Notes: generated by a model not told the origin, from the letters alone. A DNA stretch of 64,000 nucleotides from Cyanodermella asteris (GCA_900618795.1 UYJD01000004.1:1700726-1764725), one strand, 5' to 3'. Counted from the first letter of the stretch, positions 53,955 through 64,000 are shown. Numbers and translations: made by a program.

Positions 53955-54652
53955 GAGCTATGAGCCACAGGATGTAAGGCTTGCGTATTTCAGAGGCCTT
54001 GGGACGCAACTTCTTTTTCTGAACCGAATATATTTCAGCGGCCTTGTTTCATGTACTGTTGAATAATTCCGCAGCGTAGGCCCAGGCAAATGAGTACCCT
54101 GTTTTGCTATCGTAAAGACTTTGCTGGTTCTAGGCCTTTGTCAGAGCTTTCGGTCGCCAATAATGAGAGTGGAACCAAAGCCCTGCTGGCCGTCGATCGC
54201 GGTCAGTCTCATCAAATCGAGTGTGCTGACTAAGCTAGGTCCGTGCACCGTTCAGTGGTTCGCGCGACGAATTGGTCATCAAGTCTGTCGAGTCCGCGAC
54301 ATGCTTCTTGTCTCCTGCACAGTGCATGTCTAGACCTGCATAACGTCAGAGTACGTAATGACGGTATCTGCCCGCGAACTGATACCTGCGATTCTGCCTC
54401 AAGTGAGCTTCGTGGTTTTCTGATGGGCGGCGCCGAAGCTATATAGACTTCTTCCCCGTAGCGGCTGTGGCGTGTGATGTGCTTGAATACTCATCCACCT
54501 GAGATTGACAGGAAAGACAACTCTTCTTCTGCTGGGTTGTGAAAGTGCTCATACTGCTTTGATACTTCGTCGAGTGCCTTCCAGCTAGGGGGCCACCACA
54601 AAATACGAGCAACCTTTTCGACCACTTGGCGGCCTTCGTCGCGTCGTCGACT
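53955..54652. other. Intergenic region upstream of the P450
   Basis: About 700 bp marking the change from housekeeping to metabolite genes. A TATATAG element lies at 54440-54446. No gene seen. Confidence 0.5.
54440..54446 (+). promoter_or_regulatory. TATA-like element upstream of the P450
   Basis: TATATAG about 207 bp before the P450 ATG. Assigned from sequence and position alone. Confidence 0.3.
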
Positions 54653-56169
54653 ATGAATTGGACAACAATAATCTACGTCGCGATAGCCGTGGGCTTATAT
54701 AGTCTCTATCAAAGTGATCTGTGGGGTCCTTTGAGAGCAGTGCCCGGCGCGCCAAGGGCCAAGGTAACGCGTCTCTGGGAGCTTTGGGCCCTTCATAACG
54801 GCAAAGATACTTATACAACAGTTTTGCGAAAGTCTCACAGTGCTCATGGTAAGAAAGACAAGCAGTGAAAGCTGATCTCACACTCACAAGGACAGGCCCA
54901 GTCGTCCGCCTGGCTCCAGGCCGATACAGCATCGCTGATCCCGAAGAGGCCAAGAAGATTTATGGCAACAGTGACTTTGCCAAAGCCGACTACTACAAGG
55001 TCTTCTCGCCTGAGGTCAGGAACCACGATATCTTCACTGATCAGCACGTCAAGCGAAATGCTGCCAACCGCCGGAAAGTCGCGGGCTTGTACGCTTTGTC
55101 CACACTGAAAAGCTACGAGCCGTACATCGACGAGACGTCGGATGAGTTCTGCAATAAATTGAAGCAGCTCTCTCACAGCAACCATCCGATTTGCGTGCCA
55201 GACTGGTTGAGGTTCTATGCTTTTGACGTCATTGGTAAAATCACGTTCAGCCAAGATTTCGGCATGGTCAAAGAGGGCCGGGACTCAATTGGAATACTCG
55301 CTGCTGTGAATGCCAATAACTCGTATGGCACGACCGTCGGAATCATAGCCCCTTCATGGCACAAGTTTGTGGCTCCCATCCTTGGAATATTGATGGTCAG
55401 CGTTGGCGGTGCCAGAGCCAACACATGGATCATGAACAAAGTAGCCGCAAGCGCCAAGATCAGCGAGGACGAATACCGACAGAAAGATGCGCGGCGGGAT
55501 TTCAACCAAAAGACACTCGATCTCATCAAAGCTGGCAGCCTGGATGACGAACAACGTTTCTACACAATCAGAAACAATATCGGTGCCGGGTCCGACACAA
55601 CCAGTTCGACTCTAGGCGCCATCATCTGGTATCTGGCGCAGGACAAGTCCAAGCTGCAAGCCTTGCGGGATGAGATCATGACCGGGATCAACGCCGGTCG
55701 TCTTTCAGATCCCGTGACATTCGCTGAGGCTCAGCAGATGTCCTACCTGCAAGCGGTGATTAAGGAAACGGTCCGGATCCACCCGGCCGTGGGTGCGGTA
55801 CTGCCACGTGTGGTTCCCGCCGGAGGAACAACCCTGTGCGGCTGGTATTTCCCACAGGGCACGGTCGTCGGAGCGAACCCATGGATCCTGAATTATGACA
55901 AGAACACATTCGGCCCGGATGCGGACACGTTCAGGCCCGAGCGTTGGTTGGAGGATGACCTGCGTGCGAAGAAGATGGAAGGCGCACTGTTCAGCTTTGG
56001 TGGTGGGGCGAGGACCTGCATTGGAAAGAACGTAGCTATTCTCGAATTGTCGAAGCTCATACCTCAGTTGTATCGCCAATTTGACTTTGAGGTCACTTCC
56101 GAGCGAACGATATCTTGCGGATTCATTGTTAGCCACAAGTTCGACGCTCGCATCAAGGTGCTTGACTGA
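54653..56169 (+). CDS. Cytochrome P450 monooxygenase (fungal microsomal type)
   Basis: Heme-thiolate monooxygenase, likely ER-anchored. Exons 54653-54848 and 54896-56169, with a 47-bp GT..AG intron in phase 1, give 489 residues. The intron rebuilds AHGPVVRLAPGRYSI. An N-terminal membrane anchor is visible (WTTIIYVAIAVGLYSLY), followed by a Pro-rich hinge (AVPGAP). The oxygen-binding I-helix is GAGSDTTSS; the K-helix has ETVR; the heme loop is FSFGGGARTCIGK with Cys at about 440. It resembles the pisatin-demethylase-like group of fungal P450s. It ends 347 bp from the end of the A-T-TE synthetase gene, facing it, and is the best candidate to oxidise that enzyme's product (inference). Confidence 0.93.
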
Positions 56170-56515
56170 TCGGACAGGGTTTGTGCTGCAGCTATATGAC
56201 CTGCACGGAGAAGACCGCATATCATGGCAATGTCTCCATAATCTTCAGATGGCGAACACCACAGTTTTGAACTGAGCAACTGGGTTGAAATCTCTATTTC
56301 TAAGAGGTCATCGGAGTCCTGAATATTGGTTTCGCTATCGATCAAGCTACGGGTTTTGTGAGGTGGCGAACACTACATGTACAGATCACTTTGGTTGAAG
56401 GTTTCGGTTTTGTGAGAGATCATCAAGTCATGAATTTGGGAATCGCTATCTACCAGACCGAACGCCTTACCTAACCGCAGCTCCAGCTGTCTAGTCTATT
56501 TTCAGCACTCTACGA
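56170..56515. other. Convergent 3' flanks of P450 and synthetase
   Basis: 346 bp between two stop codons. It includes a loose repeat: a phrase near 56285-56345 (TTGAAATC ... AAGAGGTCATC ... TCGCTATCGATCA) is echoed near 56393-56458 (GAGAGATCATC ... TCGCTATCTACCA). No gene. Confidence 0.5.
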
Positions 56516-59332
56516 TTAAACACCACGGGCGTTGAGCGCCTTCTTCAGAATCTTGACAAACGACTCCACGTTGTCTGGACCCATCATGGTATAATGGCTA
56601 CCGTTGACGTGGTGAAGTCTCAGCCCATCGCTGCCTTCGTCCTCGCAGTGCTCGGCCCATCGGCTCAAGTGGTGCTTGATCCAGTACTCCCTGTCAGGAG
56701 CCACGGCGCGAAGAGGAATGGCCACGAAGACATCGATACCGTTGACGAGCCTGCCAGATGGCTCGTATGTTCGGGCGAGGGCCTGGAGGTTGTGGGCGAT
56801 GTTGGCCCAATTCTCGATCTTGACGGGGTTGAGGTCGAGCTCCTGCATGCGCGTCTTGTCTGCCTCAACCATCAGGGCGTCCATGATAGACTTTCGGTCG
56901 GGGAGAGAGTGCATGTGGTCGCTCATCTCCTCAGACTTGTCCTCTGTGATCAGGCCGACGAAGTAAGCGAGATGGAGAAGGACGCTACGGTACTCGAGCT
57001 GTTGCATGCGGAAAGCGATGTGAGGAGGCAAATTAAAGCTGCCGGTGAAGGCGACCTCGTCGCCATTCGCGATGAGCGCTTTGCTAACCTCGAATGCAAG
57101 CATGGCACCGTACGAGTAGCCGGAAATGCAGTAAGGTCCGCGAGGCTGGTTGCGCTTGATACCGGCCATGTATGCTTCGACGATCTCGGGGATGCTGGTG
57201 AAGAGGGTCTCCTTGCGACCGAAACCACGAGCGCGGAGAGCGTATACTGGTCGATCGGTGATGTACTTTCCAAGCGGGACGAACACCAGAACCTCACCAA
57301 CACCAGGGTGGACGAGCCAGAGAGGGGCCTTTGAACCAGTCTTGCTGAGGACAACGACAGGGTCGTATGTGGGTCCCGACTCATCATCGGCAAAGTTCAT
57401 CAACTCTTCGATCAACGTGGCCATGGAGCGGACAGTGGGCTCTGTGATGAGCTTTGTGACGGGGATCTCGTCCTGAAGCTCGAACTTGGCCTGCAGCTTT
57501 TGCTTGAGCATAATCAGCTCGATGGAGCTGACACCGAGGTCCATGACACTGGTGTGAGCACCCATCTCAGTCATGGGGATGTCGAACATGGTGGAGATGA
57601 CGCTAGCAATCTCAGTCTCTAAGTGCGGGTCAAGCTGTTCGAATTCGAGCTGGCGGTAGGCGATTACCTCCTCGGACTGGATCTTGCGGTACTCGTCGTA
57701 CTCGCCCTTCTCGTAAGCGGCCTTGATCTTGTTTCGGGAAAGCTTGCCGAGAGACGACTTTTGCAGGAGTTGCTCGTTCAAGGGAACAATCTCGAATGGC
57801 TTAGCGCCGGTGGAGATCGCGACAACCCTGGTGATCGCGTCGGTGGCTTGGGCGCGAGTCAACGCATCGTCAGAAGCGAAAGATGGCAGGAAGACAACGC
57901 AAATGTCCCCAGTGTTCTGCCCAGGTCGGCGGTGGGGGAAGACGACTGTGTAGCCGTCGCGGACACCCTCGATACCAGCATCCTCGATGGCGACCTCGAC
58001 CTCGTGAGGCAAGTACTTGACACCGTTGATGATGATGGTATCCTTTGTTCGCCCGGCAAGAACCAAGCTGTCGGTCTTGTCGATGTATGCCTTGTCGCCG
58101 GTCTTGAACCAGCCGTCTGCCGAGAAAGCCTCCTCGGTGGCAGCCGGGTTGTTGAAGTAGCCGTTGAAGACGATCTCGCCACGGACCTGGAGAGAGCCAA
58201 TCTCGCCCTTGGAGATCTCCTGGAGCTCGTTCTCGACCGCTACAACGCGCATCTCGATGCCGGGGATGCACTTTCCGAGGGAAGCGAACTCGTGGCCGTT
58301 CTGCAGGTCGTACTTGGGGCAATCGGTACCGTAGATTGAACCGGCGCAGGTCTCGGTCATACCGAAACCAGGGCGGATCGCGTTGGGAGCGGCACCGAAT
58401 TGAGTTAGGTATCTGCTCAGAGCGGCAACGGTTGTGACCGGGTTCGCCTCACCTCCGGAGATGAAGGCGTGCAGCTTGGAGAGGTCGGCCTTGTATAACG
58501 GCTCAAGAGCGAGGGTGCGCTCAAGCTTGGCCATGAAGAAGTTTGGTGCGAAGCTGTATGATACCTTGTGTCGAGATAGAGCATCTGTGAAAGCCAACGG
58601 GTTGGTCATGAGGTCTGCGGCCTGGATGTGAACCTGGTCAGCACCGATTGAGAGAGCGTGCAGGTGGATTTCCGTCAAGTTGGCAACGTGATCAAGACCG
58701 ATCCAGTTCAAGAACGTCTGGTCCTTGGTGGTGCCGTGGTACTTGCTCTTGCCAGCAACGACCTTGATGACCTGGCCATGGCGGATGGGAACAGCCTTGG
58801 CGTTACCAGTCGATCCGGATGTCAACATAAGGCAAGCAATCTGCTCAGGATACAAAGATCCTGAAGATGGTCGACGAGTCTCAGTGGACCTGGGGGCGCC
58901 CTGAATTTCCTCGACAGTCTTGATGTTGAGAACCTTCTGGCCGTCAAAGGCGGAGAGGTTGTCCTTTGTGGTGATAGTCAACGGGTTTTTGAGAGTTTCA
59001 TGAAGGTGAACGAAGTGCTTCCCACGTGCTGACAAGTCGTTGGGGAGAGGACCACAGATGGCGGGGATGAGGCCAGCGGCAATGGTAGCCCAGAACCATG
59101 TCAGAGCATCGGCATGGTTGTTCAGGGCGAGGAGAACAATCGAGTCCGCCCGCAGACTCTTGTCCTGCAGCAAAAGTTCTGCATTCTGCGTTGCTAATGA
59201 GAGGAGGTCGGAGTAGAGGATCTTGGGAGAGGGATTGGAAGTCTGGCCGGGGGCATATGTGATGATGCCCTTCTCTGGGGCCTGGAGAGCTGTTGACTCC
59301 AAGAGCTCAATGAGGTTCTTCGGGCTGGCCAT
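56516..59332 (-). CDS. NRPS-like A-T-TE synthetase (arylpyruvate-condensing type)
   Basis: Three-domain enzyme without a condensation domain. Relatives (atromentin, terrequinone, microperfuranone, aspulvinone and phenguignardic acid synthetases) activate aryl-2-oxo acids and join two of them in the thioesterase. A single exon encodes 938 residues, the usual size. Adenylation domain about 1-545: TSGSTG (171-176), GMTET (324-328), NGYFNNP and the NGVKY/GKLSRNKIK region with the catalytic Lys. Carrier domain about 560-645, with DLGVSS and the phosphopantetheine Ser at 603. Thioesterase about 670-938, with GYSYG (Ser740) and GSHYTMMG (His913). All key residues are present, so it looks functional. 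It faces the P450 and lies beside a dehydrogenase-like and a hydrolase gene. The precise acid and ring formed cannot be read from sequence. Confidence 0.93.
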   Translation of the reverse strand: MASPKNLIELLESTALQAPEKGIITYAPGQTSNPSPKILYSDLLSLATQNAELLLQDKSLRADSIVLLALNNHADALTWFWATIAAGLIPAICGPLPNDLSARGKHFVHLHETLKNPLTITTKDNLSAFDGQKVLNIKTVEEIQGAPRSTETRRPSSGSLYPEQIACLMLTSGSTGNAKAVPIRHGQVIKVVAGKSKYHGTTKDQTFLNWIGLDHVANLTEIHLHALSIGADQVHIQAADLMTNPLAFTDALSRHKVSYSFAPNFFMAKLERTLALEPLYKADLSKLHAFISGGEANPVTTVAALSRYLTQFGAAPNAIRPGFGMTETCAGSIYGTDCPKYDLQNGHEFASLGKCIPGIEMRVVAVENELQEISKGEIGSLQVRGEIVFNGYFNNPAATEEAFSADGWFKTGDKAYIDKTDSLVLAGRTKDTIIINGVKYLPHEVEVAIEDAGIEGVRDGYTVVFPHRRPGQNTGDICVVFLPSFASDDALTRAQATDAITRVVAISTGAKPFEIVPLNEQLLQKSSLGKLSRNKIKAAYEKGEYDEYRKIQSEEVIAYRQLEFEQLDPHLETEIASVISTMFDIPMTEMGAHTSVMDLGVSSIELIMLKQKLQAKFELQDEIPVTKLITEPTVRSMATLIEELMNFADDESGPTYDPVVVLSKTGSKAPLWLVHPGVGEVLVFVPLGKYITDRPVYALRARGFGRKETLFTSIPEIVEAYMAGIKRNQPRGPYCISGYSYGAMLAFEVSKALIANGDEVAFTGSFNLPPHIAFRMQQLEYRSVLLHLAYFVGLITEDKSEEMSDHMHSLPDRKSIMDALMVEADKTRMQELDLNPVKIENWANIAHNLQALARTYEPSGRLVNGIDVFVAIPLRAVAPDREYWIKHHLSRWAEHCEDEGSDGLRLHHVNGSHYTMMGPDNVESFVKILKKALNARGV

Positions 59333-60500
59333 GATGTGCTTCTGGAAAGACCGGAGGTGAGTATGGGTGTGAAGATATCCAGGGCAGCGCTCAGATATAT
59401 ATTTTCAACTTCAGCGATGGGACTGACTGAGAGCACTCAAGACAGACAGCTTTGATAAGCTTATCCGACTCCAGCATTGTGCTGGCACATCCCTGATACC
59501 TGCCGCTTTAGTGAATCAGTCTGAAGCAGACGGCACAACACCAACAGCGCGCCATTATCCCGTCGTAAGTTACATGGTGCGATTCAGCCCTCGGTGGACA
59601 GAGCCTCACCTCCGCGTGGCGACGGCTCTCAACGTCTACATACGGATATGGAAGCAGCTTACACCATATCAAGCAATGCCACACCAGCCCTCAGTGGTAT
59701 TTGATTTCCAAGGCGCCTGCAGGGGACAGTCCCTGCAACCCTGTCAAACCCGATGAGCACCAGCTATTCGTGCCAGCACCCTTCGGAGAGGCTGTTGGTT
59801 GAAAGAGATTGTGTAATCGTCAGAGCAAGAGGCATATGCATGATAGTGGATTATCTGCCGAATCGAAACTTACGCCTGCACACTCACCTCATGGTTTCAG
59901 TCCCTCCGACGGCCAAGCCAGTCATATCAACGACAACACGAGCCAAGTGTAACGCCCGGTATAGTAAATAGATTGCGTTTGTTTCTTGGGCAGGGTCACA
60001 TTCGCATTCTTCAGCTGTCCCGTCATGCAGAGTCAAGCAGGCTAAGCGGCCCTTGTCCGCAGATGCAGCCGTGGATACGCCGTAGCGCGTTTCGGTATCG
60101 GTACGCTTGAGACTACTACTCACTCAACCAACCGCATCCTCGGGCCGGTCAGGGCCTAGCAGTCCTTGCACGCCCACGGCTTACGCTGTCTGACAGATCG
60201 GCGAATATTTGGGCCTGCTGATCATTGTTGCCTCCTTGTTGGACTACCGCACCGTCTCCCATGCCTACTCAGGCCCGCAGCGCCATAATAATTGCTGGCA
60301 ATCACGTTTTCGAATCCAACTTTCGAATCAATCCTACCGAGGAACAAAGCCGAGCTCGTTATCGGCTATCGGCACATTTCTCTTTGGAGGACCCTTGAAT
60401 CTGTGGGAATGTTTGATCATGACTTCTGTGAACATTCTCCTCGCTCTTTTAGCTCTATGCAGGAATGAAGACCAGCGCGAATTTAGCTCAGATCTGATAT
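59333..60500. other. Intergenic region between synthetase and dehydrogenase-like gene
   Basis: 1.17 kb: synthetase promoter and 3' flank of the dehydrogenase-like gene. No gene recognised; the longest frame is 107 codons. Confidence 0.5.
59395..59405 (-). promoter_or_regulatory. TATA-like element of the synthetase gene
   Basis: AAAATATATAT on the minus strand about 65-75 bp upstream of the synthetase ATG, a plausible core-promoter position. Confidence 0.4.
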
Positions 60501-61674
60501 CTAAGCATACGTGCCGCCGCTCAGCACCCTGACGGCTCCGACTAAGCCGTCGATATCGCCCTTTCCAGCTGGCGCTTCCTTCTCGATCAGGTCATACAAA
60601 CCGATGGCGTTTGAGTATGAAGGGAGCTTCGTGCCAGTTCTGTTCGCCAGGTCCATCACGTGAGACGCGACGTTCTTGGCCATAGGGATGTTCACGATGG
60701 GTTGGTTGAGTCCTTGTCAGTTTTCATTCCACGAGGAAAGTCAACAGCGGCTTGCTGGTAATCTTACCTCTGTTACGGCATATTCACCGCTGGTCATGCG
60801 TTTCGAGTGCACCATGTAGGCACCACCGAATACTGTACCGATGAACTTCTCCAGATTGGCTCCGCCGAGGCCCGACTTCTCAGCGAGGACATGGCCTTCA
60901 GCCAGAGACTGGATCATGTTGATGATGAGTGTGTTGCCAATGATCTTGAGCAGGGATGCCTTGCCATGGCTCTCACCACCGAAATCAATGACTGCGCGGC
61001 CGATACTAATCAAGCTGTATTAGTGACGCGCTTCTCTCGCAGGGCGTCAGATCGGGGCGTTTGGCTTACACTCCCACCAGATAAGGTTTGACTTTCTCAA
61101 CTGAGGCGGCATCGCCAGCCGGTACGCAAGTGAGAATGCCAGCCTCAGCCATGCTAGGCTCACCGAAGACTGTCCGCCACGAAAGTCAGCCGTCTTTATC
61201 ACGACTCGCAGATACGCGCATAACTAACCTGGCATGGAAACGATCTCAGCGCCGGCCGCCACGACTCGCTTTCCCAGAGCATCGGAAGCCTCGGGCGTGA
61301 CGGTCGAGCACTCAACAAAGAGCTTGCCCTTGACGTCTTGCGAGAGGATCTGCTCGAAGATGGCGTGCACGGCCTTTTCGTTTGACAGGCAGACCCAGAT
61401 CATGTCCGCTTTCTGTGTGAGCTCCTCGACGCTGGAGGCCACCTCGGTGCCGGGCACGGCGGCAGCGTGGGCCTTGGCCGCGCCGATGGAGCGGTTCCAG
61501 AGCAGCAATGGCGCCTCGAGTTTCCCTTTGGTCGCGAGGTTGCGGCTCATGGCCTGCGCTCTCGGGTCAGCAAATCCACACCTCCACGTCCGTTATTGTG
61601 AGACGAGGTCTCTCGCGTCAGGTTTTTACCTTCCCCATGTTACCGGTTCCGATCCATCCATGTGTGGTAGGCAT
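60501..61674 (-). pseudogene. Beta-hydroxyacid dehydrogenase (6PGDH/HIBADH)-like gene with frame breaks
   Basis: NAD(P)-dependent dehydrogenase family (3-hydroxyisobutyrate dehydrogenase, GLYR1-like). Exon 1 (61674-61630) encodes the nucleotide loop GWIGTGNMGKAMS, completed by exon 2 (61553-61229). Exon 3 (61170-61070) begins PVFGEPSMAEAG but carries one extra base near 61138-61141 (GGG where GG is needed) before continuing as ILTCVPAGDAASVEKVKPY. Exon 4 (from 61005, IGRAVIDFGGESHGK, GNTLIINMIQSLAEG) ends at a strong GTAAGA donor. From there the last exon (60672-60501, QPIVNIPMAKNVASHVMDLA) is off by one. A weaker GTGAAT donor 17 bases earlier would restore that frame. So there are one or two frame breaks: a recent pseudogene or sequence errors. 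Similarity to the family is otherwise continuous to the stop. Confidence 0.7.
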
Positions 61675-62591
61675 GATTGCGACTTGTGAATAGCTGTGAA
61701 TGGTATCTCGCAGAGTTCAGACAACAAATGAGAAGATATTGCAAGAGGTATCCAATGTCAATGCAGGCTATGGAGGAATTGCAGGCGACATCTGAAGATA
61801 AAAGGTGTGAATCCCACATCTTTTTGGCATGGACCAGAAACGGCAATGTTCCGTGATTATCGAAACTCGGCCTTTCAGTATCCACGTAAGCACGCAAAAA
61901 GGCGGTACAGCGCAGTGGCTACCAAGAAACGGTGCAGTAGAGGGGATAGTGAATCCCACAGCTGTGCTCGAGGCAGTGGTGGTCAGCCTTGCAACCTGAG
62001 CCGCAAGGGACTTCACGGATCGTCCGTGGATCGTCTGAACGTGCAAGTTTTGTTTCCGCTACTGATCACCACTGTTCGGCCATTGGTAACAATACCGTAT
62101 CCTGTTTCTTGCAAATGTAAGCAAAGCTGACGATACCGCAATCTTGCTGATCCCAGAGCTATTCGTTTGAGGCGCGAGTTTTTATCTGCTTGACCGGGGT
62201 GTTTATTTGCGGGCCATCTTAATTCTGCTCGCTAGAAACGTGCTTGGTGGATCATGGCTGATCCTCAGCCCCGCTGCATGATTCGCGTACATGGCCCCTG
62301 CATAATAGGGTCTGTTGTGCGGCCCTGTAAGAGCTAGTCTATCTAGTAGATCGTTATCCGAGTTGTTCACTTTAGTACTTATCATGAAGTTGCTCTCTTC
62401 GAGCCTGCCACGCGGCCGTTCCATGGCGGAATTAGTCCGGATGAAGATAGTTGGCTCGCTACTCAAACTAGGCTACGCGGATGTTACTTCTTCTGACATG
62501 GCTGCGTTCATACACAGGGTCAGATGGATCCGTCTATCAGGCCATTTGCATCGCGTCGTAGATCGCCTCGGCTTACAAACATACGATTCTT
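61675..62591. other. Intergenic region between dehydrogenase-like gene and hydrolase
   Basis: About 0.9 kb. A minus-strand frame (62466-62203, 87 codons) and a plus-strand frame (62315-62683, 122 codons) overlap; neither has a motif. No gene called. Confidence 0.4.
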
Positions 62592-63539
62592 TCATTCAAT
62601 CGCTCGACCCGTTCGCTGCAACATCCACTCGGCAACCTCGTGTCCCCACTTCTCTTCGCGGTCAATGCCTGTGCCCAGACTGAGTGAAGGGCTAAGATGG
62701 TTGTGACCCTGAAGAGTCATCAGCTGCAGATCGTCGTTTGCACCCCAAGCCTCTCGAAATCGCTCAGCACAGGCCAGGATTTCGTCGGTCTCATATTCGT
62801 TAGTCCCAATCAAGAATTGCACGTATGCGAGTTCAGGGCCCCGCGAAGTCCGGTGCGCCTGCTTCAACAGACCCGTCGGTTCGTCCTTTGCGGCCTGTTC
62901 GACCGACCCGTAGTAGGCGTCGGTGATGGGAATGCGCTCGGGCAACTGCGCTTGGAAGCCAAACGGCACCGACAATTGGGCCACGGAACGAAGCTTCAGA
63001 CGCGCTTGCGTGTCCGTGATCTTCTTGCGTCGCTCGAGAAATTGTGGCGCAAAGAGATATGTCGTGACGTGAATGCCGCCCGCTGACTGGCCGAGAATGT
63101 ACAGATCTCCGGGGCCGGATGGCGTAAGATTGTCCGTGATCCATTCAATGGCCAATGCGACGTCTTCGCCGCCACTGGGGTACTTGGCGTCGTGCTTCTT
63201 GACCAACCTGTAGTCGGGAACGACGACGGTGAAGTTGTATTTCTGGGTAAAGAAGTGGCCGATATTGGCGTACAGTAGCCCGTCGCAGAAGGATACTGTC
63301 TTGTCCCCGTTGATCAGGCCTCCGCCGTAGAGGAAGAGAAATATCGGTGAAGTCTTATCGGCCGAGGCGGTTGGGGGCTGGTAGACGTCGAGCTGATGCC
63401 GGGGATGGGGCCCGTAGGTGAACGTCTCCAATGGCGTCGATCGAATTGCGTCGGCATTGGCTTTGAGCAGGGGCTCGTAGGCCGCAAGAGTCGGCGCTGA
63501 CGACGTAAGATCTCGTTTAAGGGAGGGAAGGGCGTCCAT
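62592..63539 (-). CDS. Alpha/beta hydrolase (HSL/carboxylesterase type)
   Basis: Esterase or lactonase of the hormone-sensitive-lipase-like family. A single exon encodes 315 residues, the typical size. The oxyanion-hole motif reads YGGG (about 71-74) where most members have HGGG. The nucleophile elbow is GQSAGG, with Ser at about 151. Candidate acid residues lie in GTNEYETDE, and the catalytic His is in LQGHNHLSP (about 281-289). No signal peptide is visible, so it is probably cytosolic. The start is the first ATG of the frame, MDALPSLKRDL. Transcribed in the same direction as the synthetase and dehydrogenase-like gene, it may open or trim an ester or lactone in that pathway (inference). Confidence 0.9.
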   Translation of the reverse strand: MDALPSLKRDLTSSAPTLAAYEPLLKANADAIRSTPLETFTYGPHPRHQLDVYQPPTASADKTSPIFLFLYGGGLINGDKTVSFCDGLLYANIGHFFTQKYNFTVVVPDYRLVKKHDAKYPSGGEDVALAIEWITDNLTPSGPGDLYILGQSAGGIHVTTYLFAPQFLERRKKITDTQARLKLRSVAQLSVPFGFQAQLPERIPITDAYYGSVEQAAKDEPTGLLKQAHRTSRGPELAYVQFLIGTNEYETDEILACAERFREAWGANDDLQLMTLQGHNHLSPSLSLGTGIDREEKWGHEVAEWMLQRTGRAIE

Positions 63540-64000
63540 GGCTGAAGTTGGGTTTTCTGGTAAGAGTGGCGACTATTTGACGGAGGGTTGCATACGATGG
63601 CGATTCCTGAGGCACGACCGGCATACAGATAACGAGCGGGCTAGGAGAATCAAGTACATGTCTGTGGATGCTACTGTGAACAGAGTCCTGAGGAATCGTT
63701 CCGCCAGAAGATTCTTATCACTTAGTTCGAGACGATCAACCAGCATACTTGCTATGCAACAGTTACCGGTCATTATTTCATGGCTGGATCAGGTACAGAA
63801 GAAATCGCAACAACATGTCATATGAAACGATACAAAATAATAAAGACAATGCGCCATAGAACAGAGCTGTCGATGGTGCCATCAAACTGTTTTCATCTCT
63901 TGATGATAACAGGATTCGGGAACGCACACCGACCCTATGGCGCGAGGCTGGCGGTAGGCCAAGCGCCCATGCCGCAATGCAAGTATGTTTGACTAAGATA
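63540..64000. other. Right edge, upstream of the hydrolase
   Basis: 461 bp containing the hydrolase promoter. No gene recognised; the metabolite locus may continue beyond the edge. Confidence 0.5.

Noticed and set aside
56594-58339. Two plus-strand open frames (246 and 238 codons)
   Set aside because: Both antisense to the A-T-TE synthetase and rich in Val/Leu/Asp from codon mirroring.
1-64000. tRNA, rRNA, CRISPR or intact mobile element
   Set aside because: I looked for T-arm-like GGTTCGA phrases, repeated spacer arrays, terminal repeats and transposase or reverse-transcriptase motifs by eye and found none; a covariance-model or repeat search would be decisive.

Overview
The window reads as nuclear DNA of a filamentous ascomycete. 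Genes are split by introns of mostly 47-170 bp with GT..AG ends, and CTAAC-type branch sequences are visible in some. The families are typical of Pezizomycotina: HET-domain proteins, AflR-like Zn2Cys6 regulator, ascomycete laccase, fungal rhodopsin-domain membrane protein, A-T-TE synthetase. The class is probably Dothideomycetes, but this is an impression from family resemblance, not a measurement. I saw no convincing tRNA or rRNA gene, CRISPR array, intact transposon or LTR element.

Layout. (1) 0.2-13 kb looks like one side of a secondary-metabolite cluster: FAD monooxygenase, AflR-like regulator, O-methyltransferase and laccase, widely spaced, with no core synthase inside the window. (2) 16-20 kb carries a PTH11/rhodopsin-like membrane protein and a decayed HET gene. 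(3) 21-39 kb is a housekeeping block: TCP11/SOK1-type protein, VPS29, a PTC2/3-type PP2C, CDT2, a decayed PEP-mutase/isocitrate-lyase family gene, TOM22 and a PTC5-type mitochondrial PP2C. (4) 40-54 kb mixes an intact HET gene, an NAD-dependent epimerase, TCF25/RQC1, a steroid 5-alpha-reductase-family protein, a second broken HET gene and an SPX-EXS (SYG1/XPR1) protein. (5) 54.6 kb to the right edge looks like a second metabolite locus: P450, a 938-residue A-T-TE synthetase, a beta-hydroxyacid dehydrogenase-like gene that appears frameshifted, and an alpha/beta hydrolase.

How the genes may work together. The left group has the usual tailoring set of an aromatic polyketide pathway (hydroxylation, O-methylation, oxidative coupling) plus a pathway-type regulator; the core enzyme would have to lie left of position 1. 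The right group centres on an arylpyruvate-condensing type of synthetase, with a P450 and hydrolase as possible tailoring enzymes. Points of special interest are a 15-nt microexon in VPS29, a 51-nt in-frame GC-AG intron in the PTC2/3 gene, a perfect 8-bp inverted repeat beside a TATA-like element in the monooxygenase promoter, and the frame breaks in the dehydrogenase beside the synthetase. A 25-N assembly gap lies inside VPS29 (26733-26757), and the reading frame does not close across it at that length.
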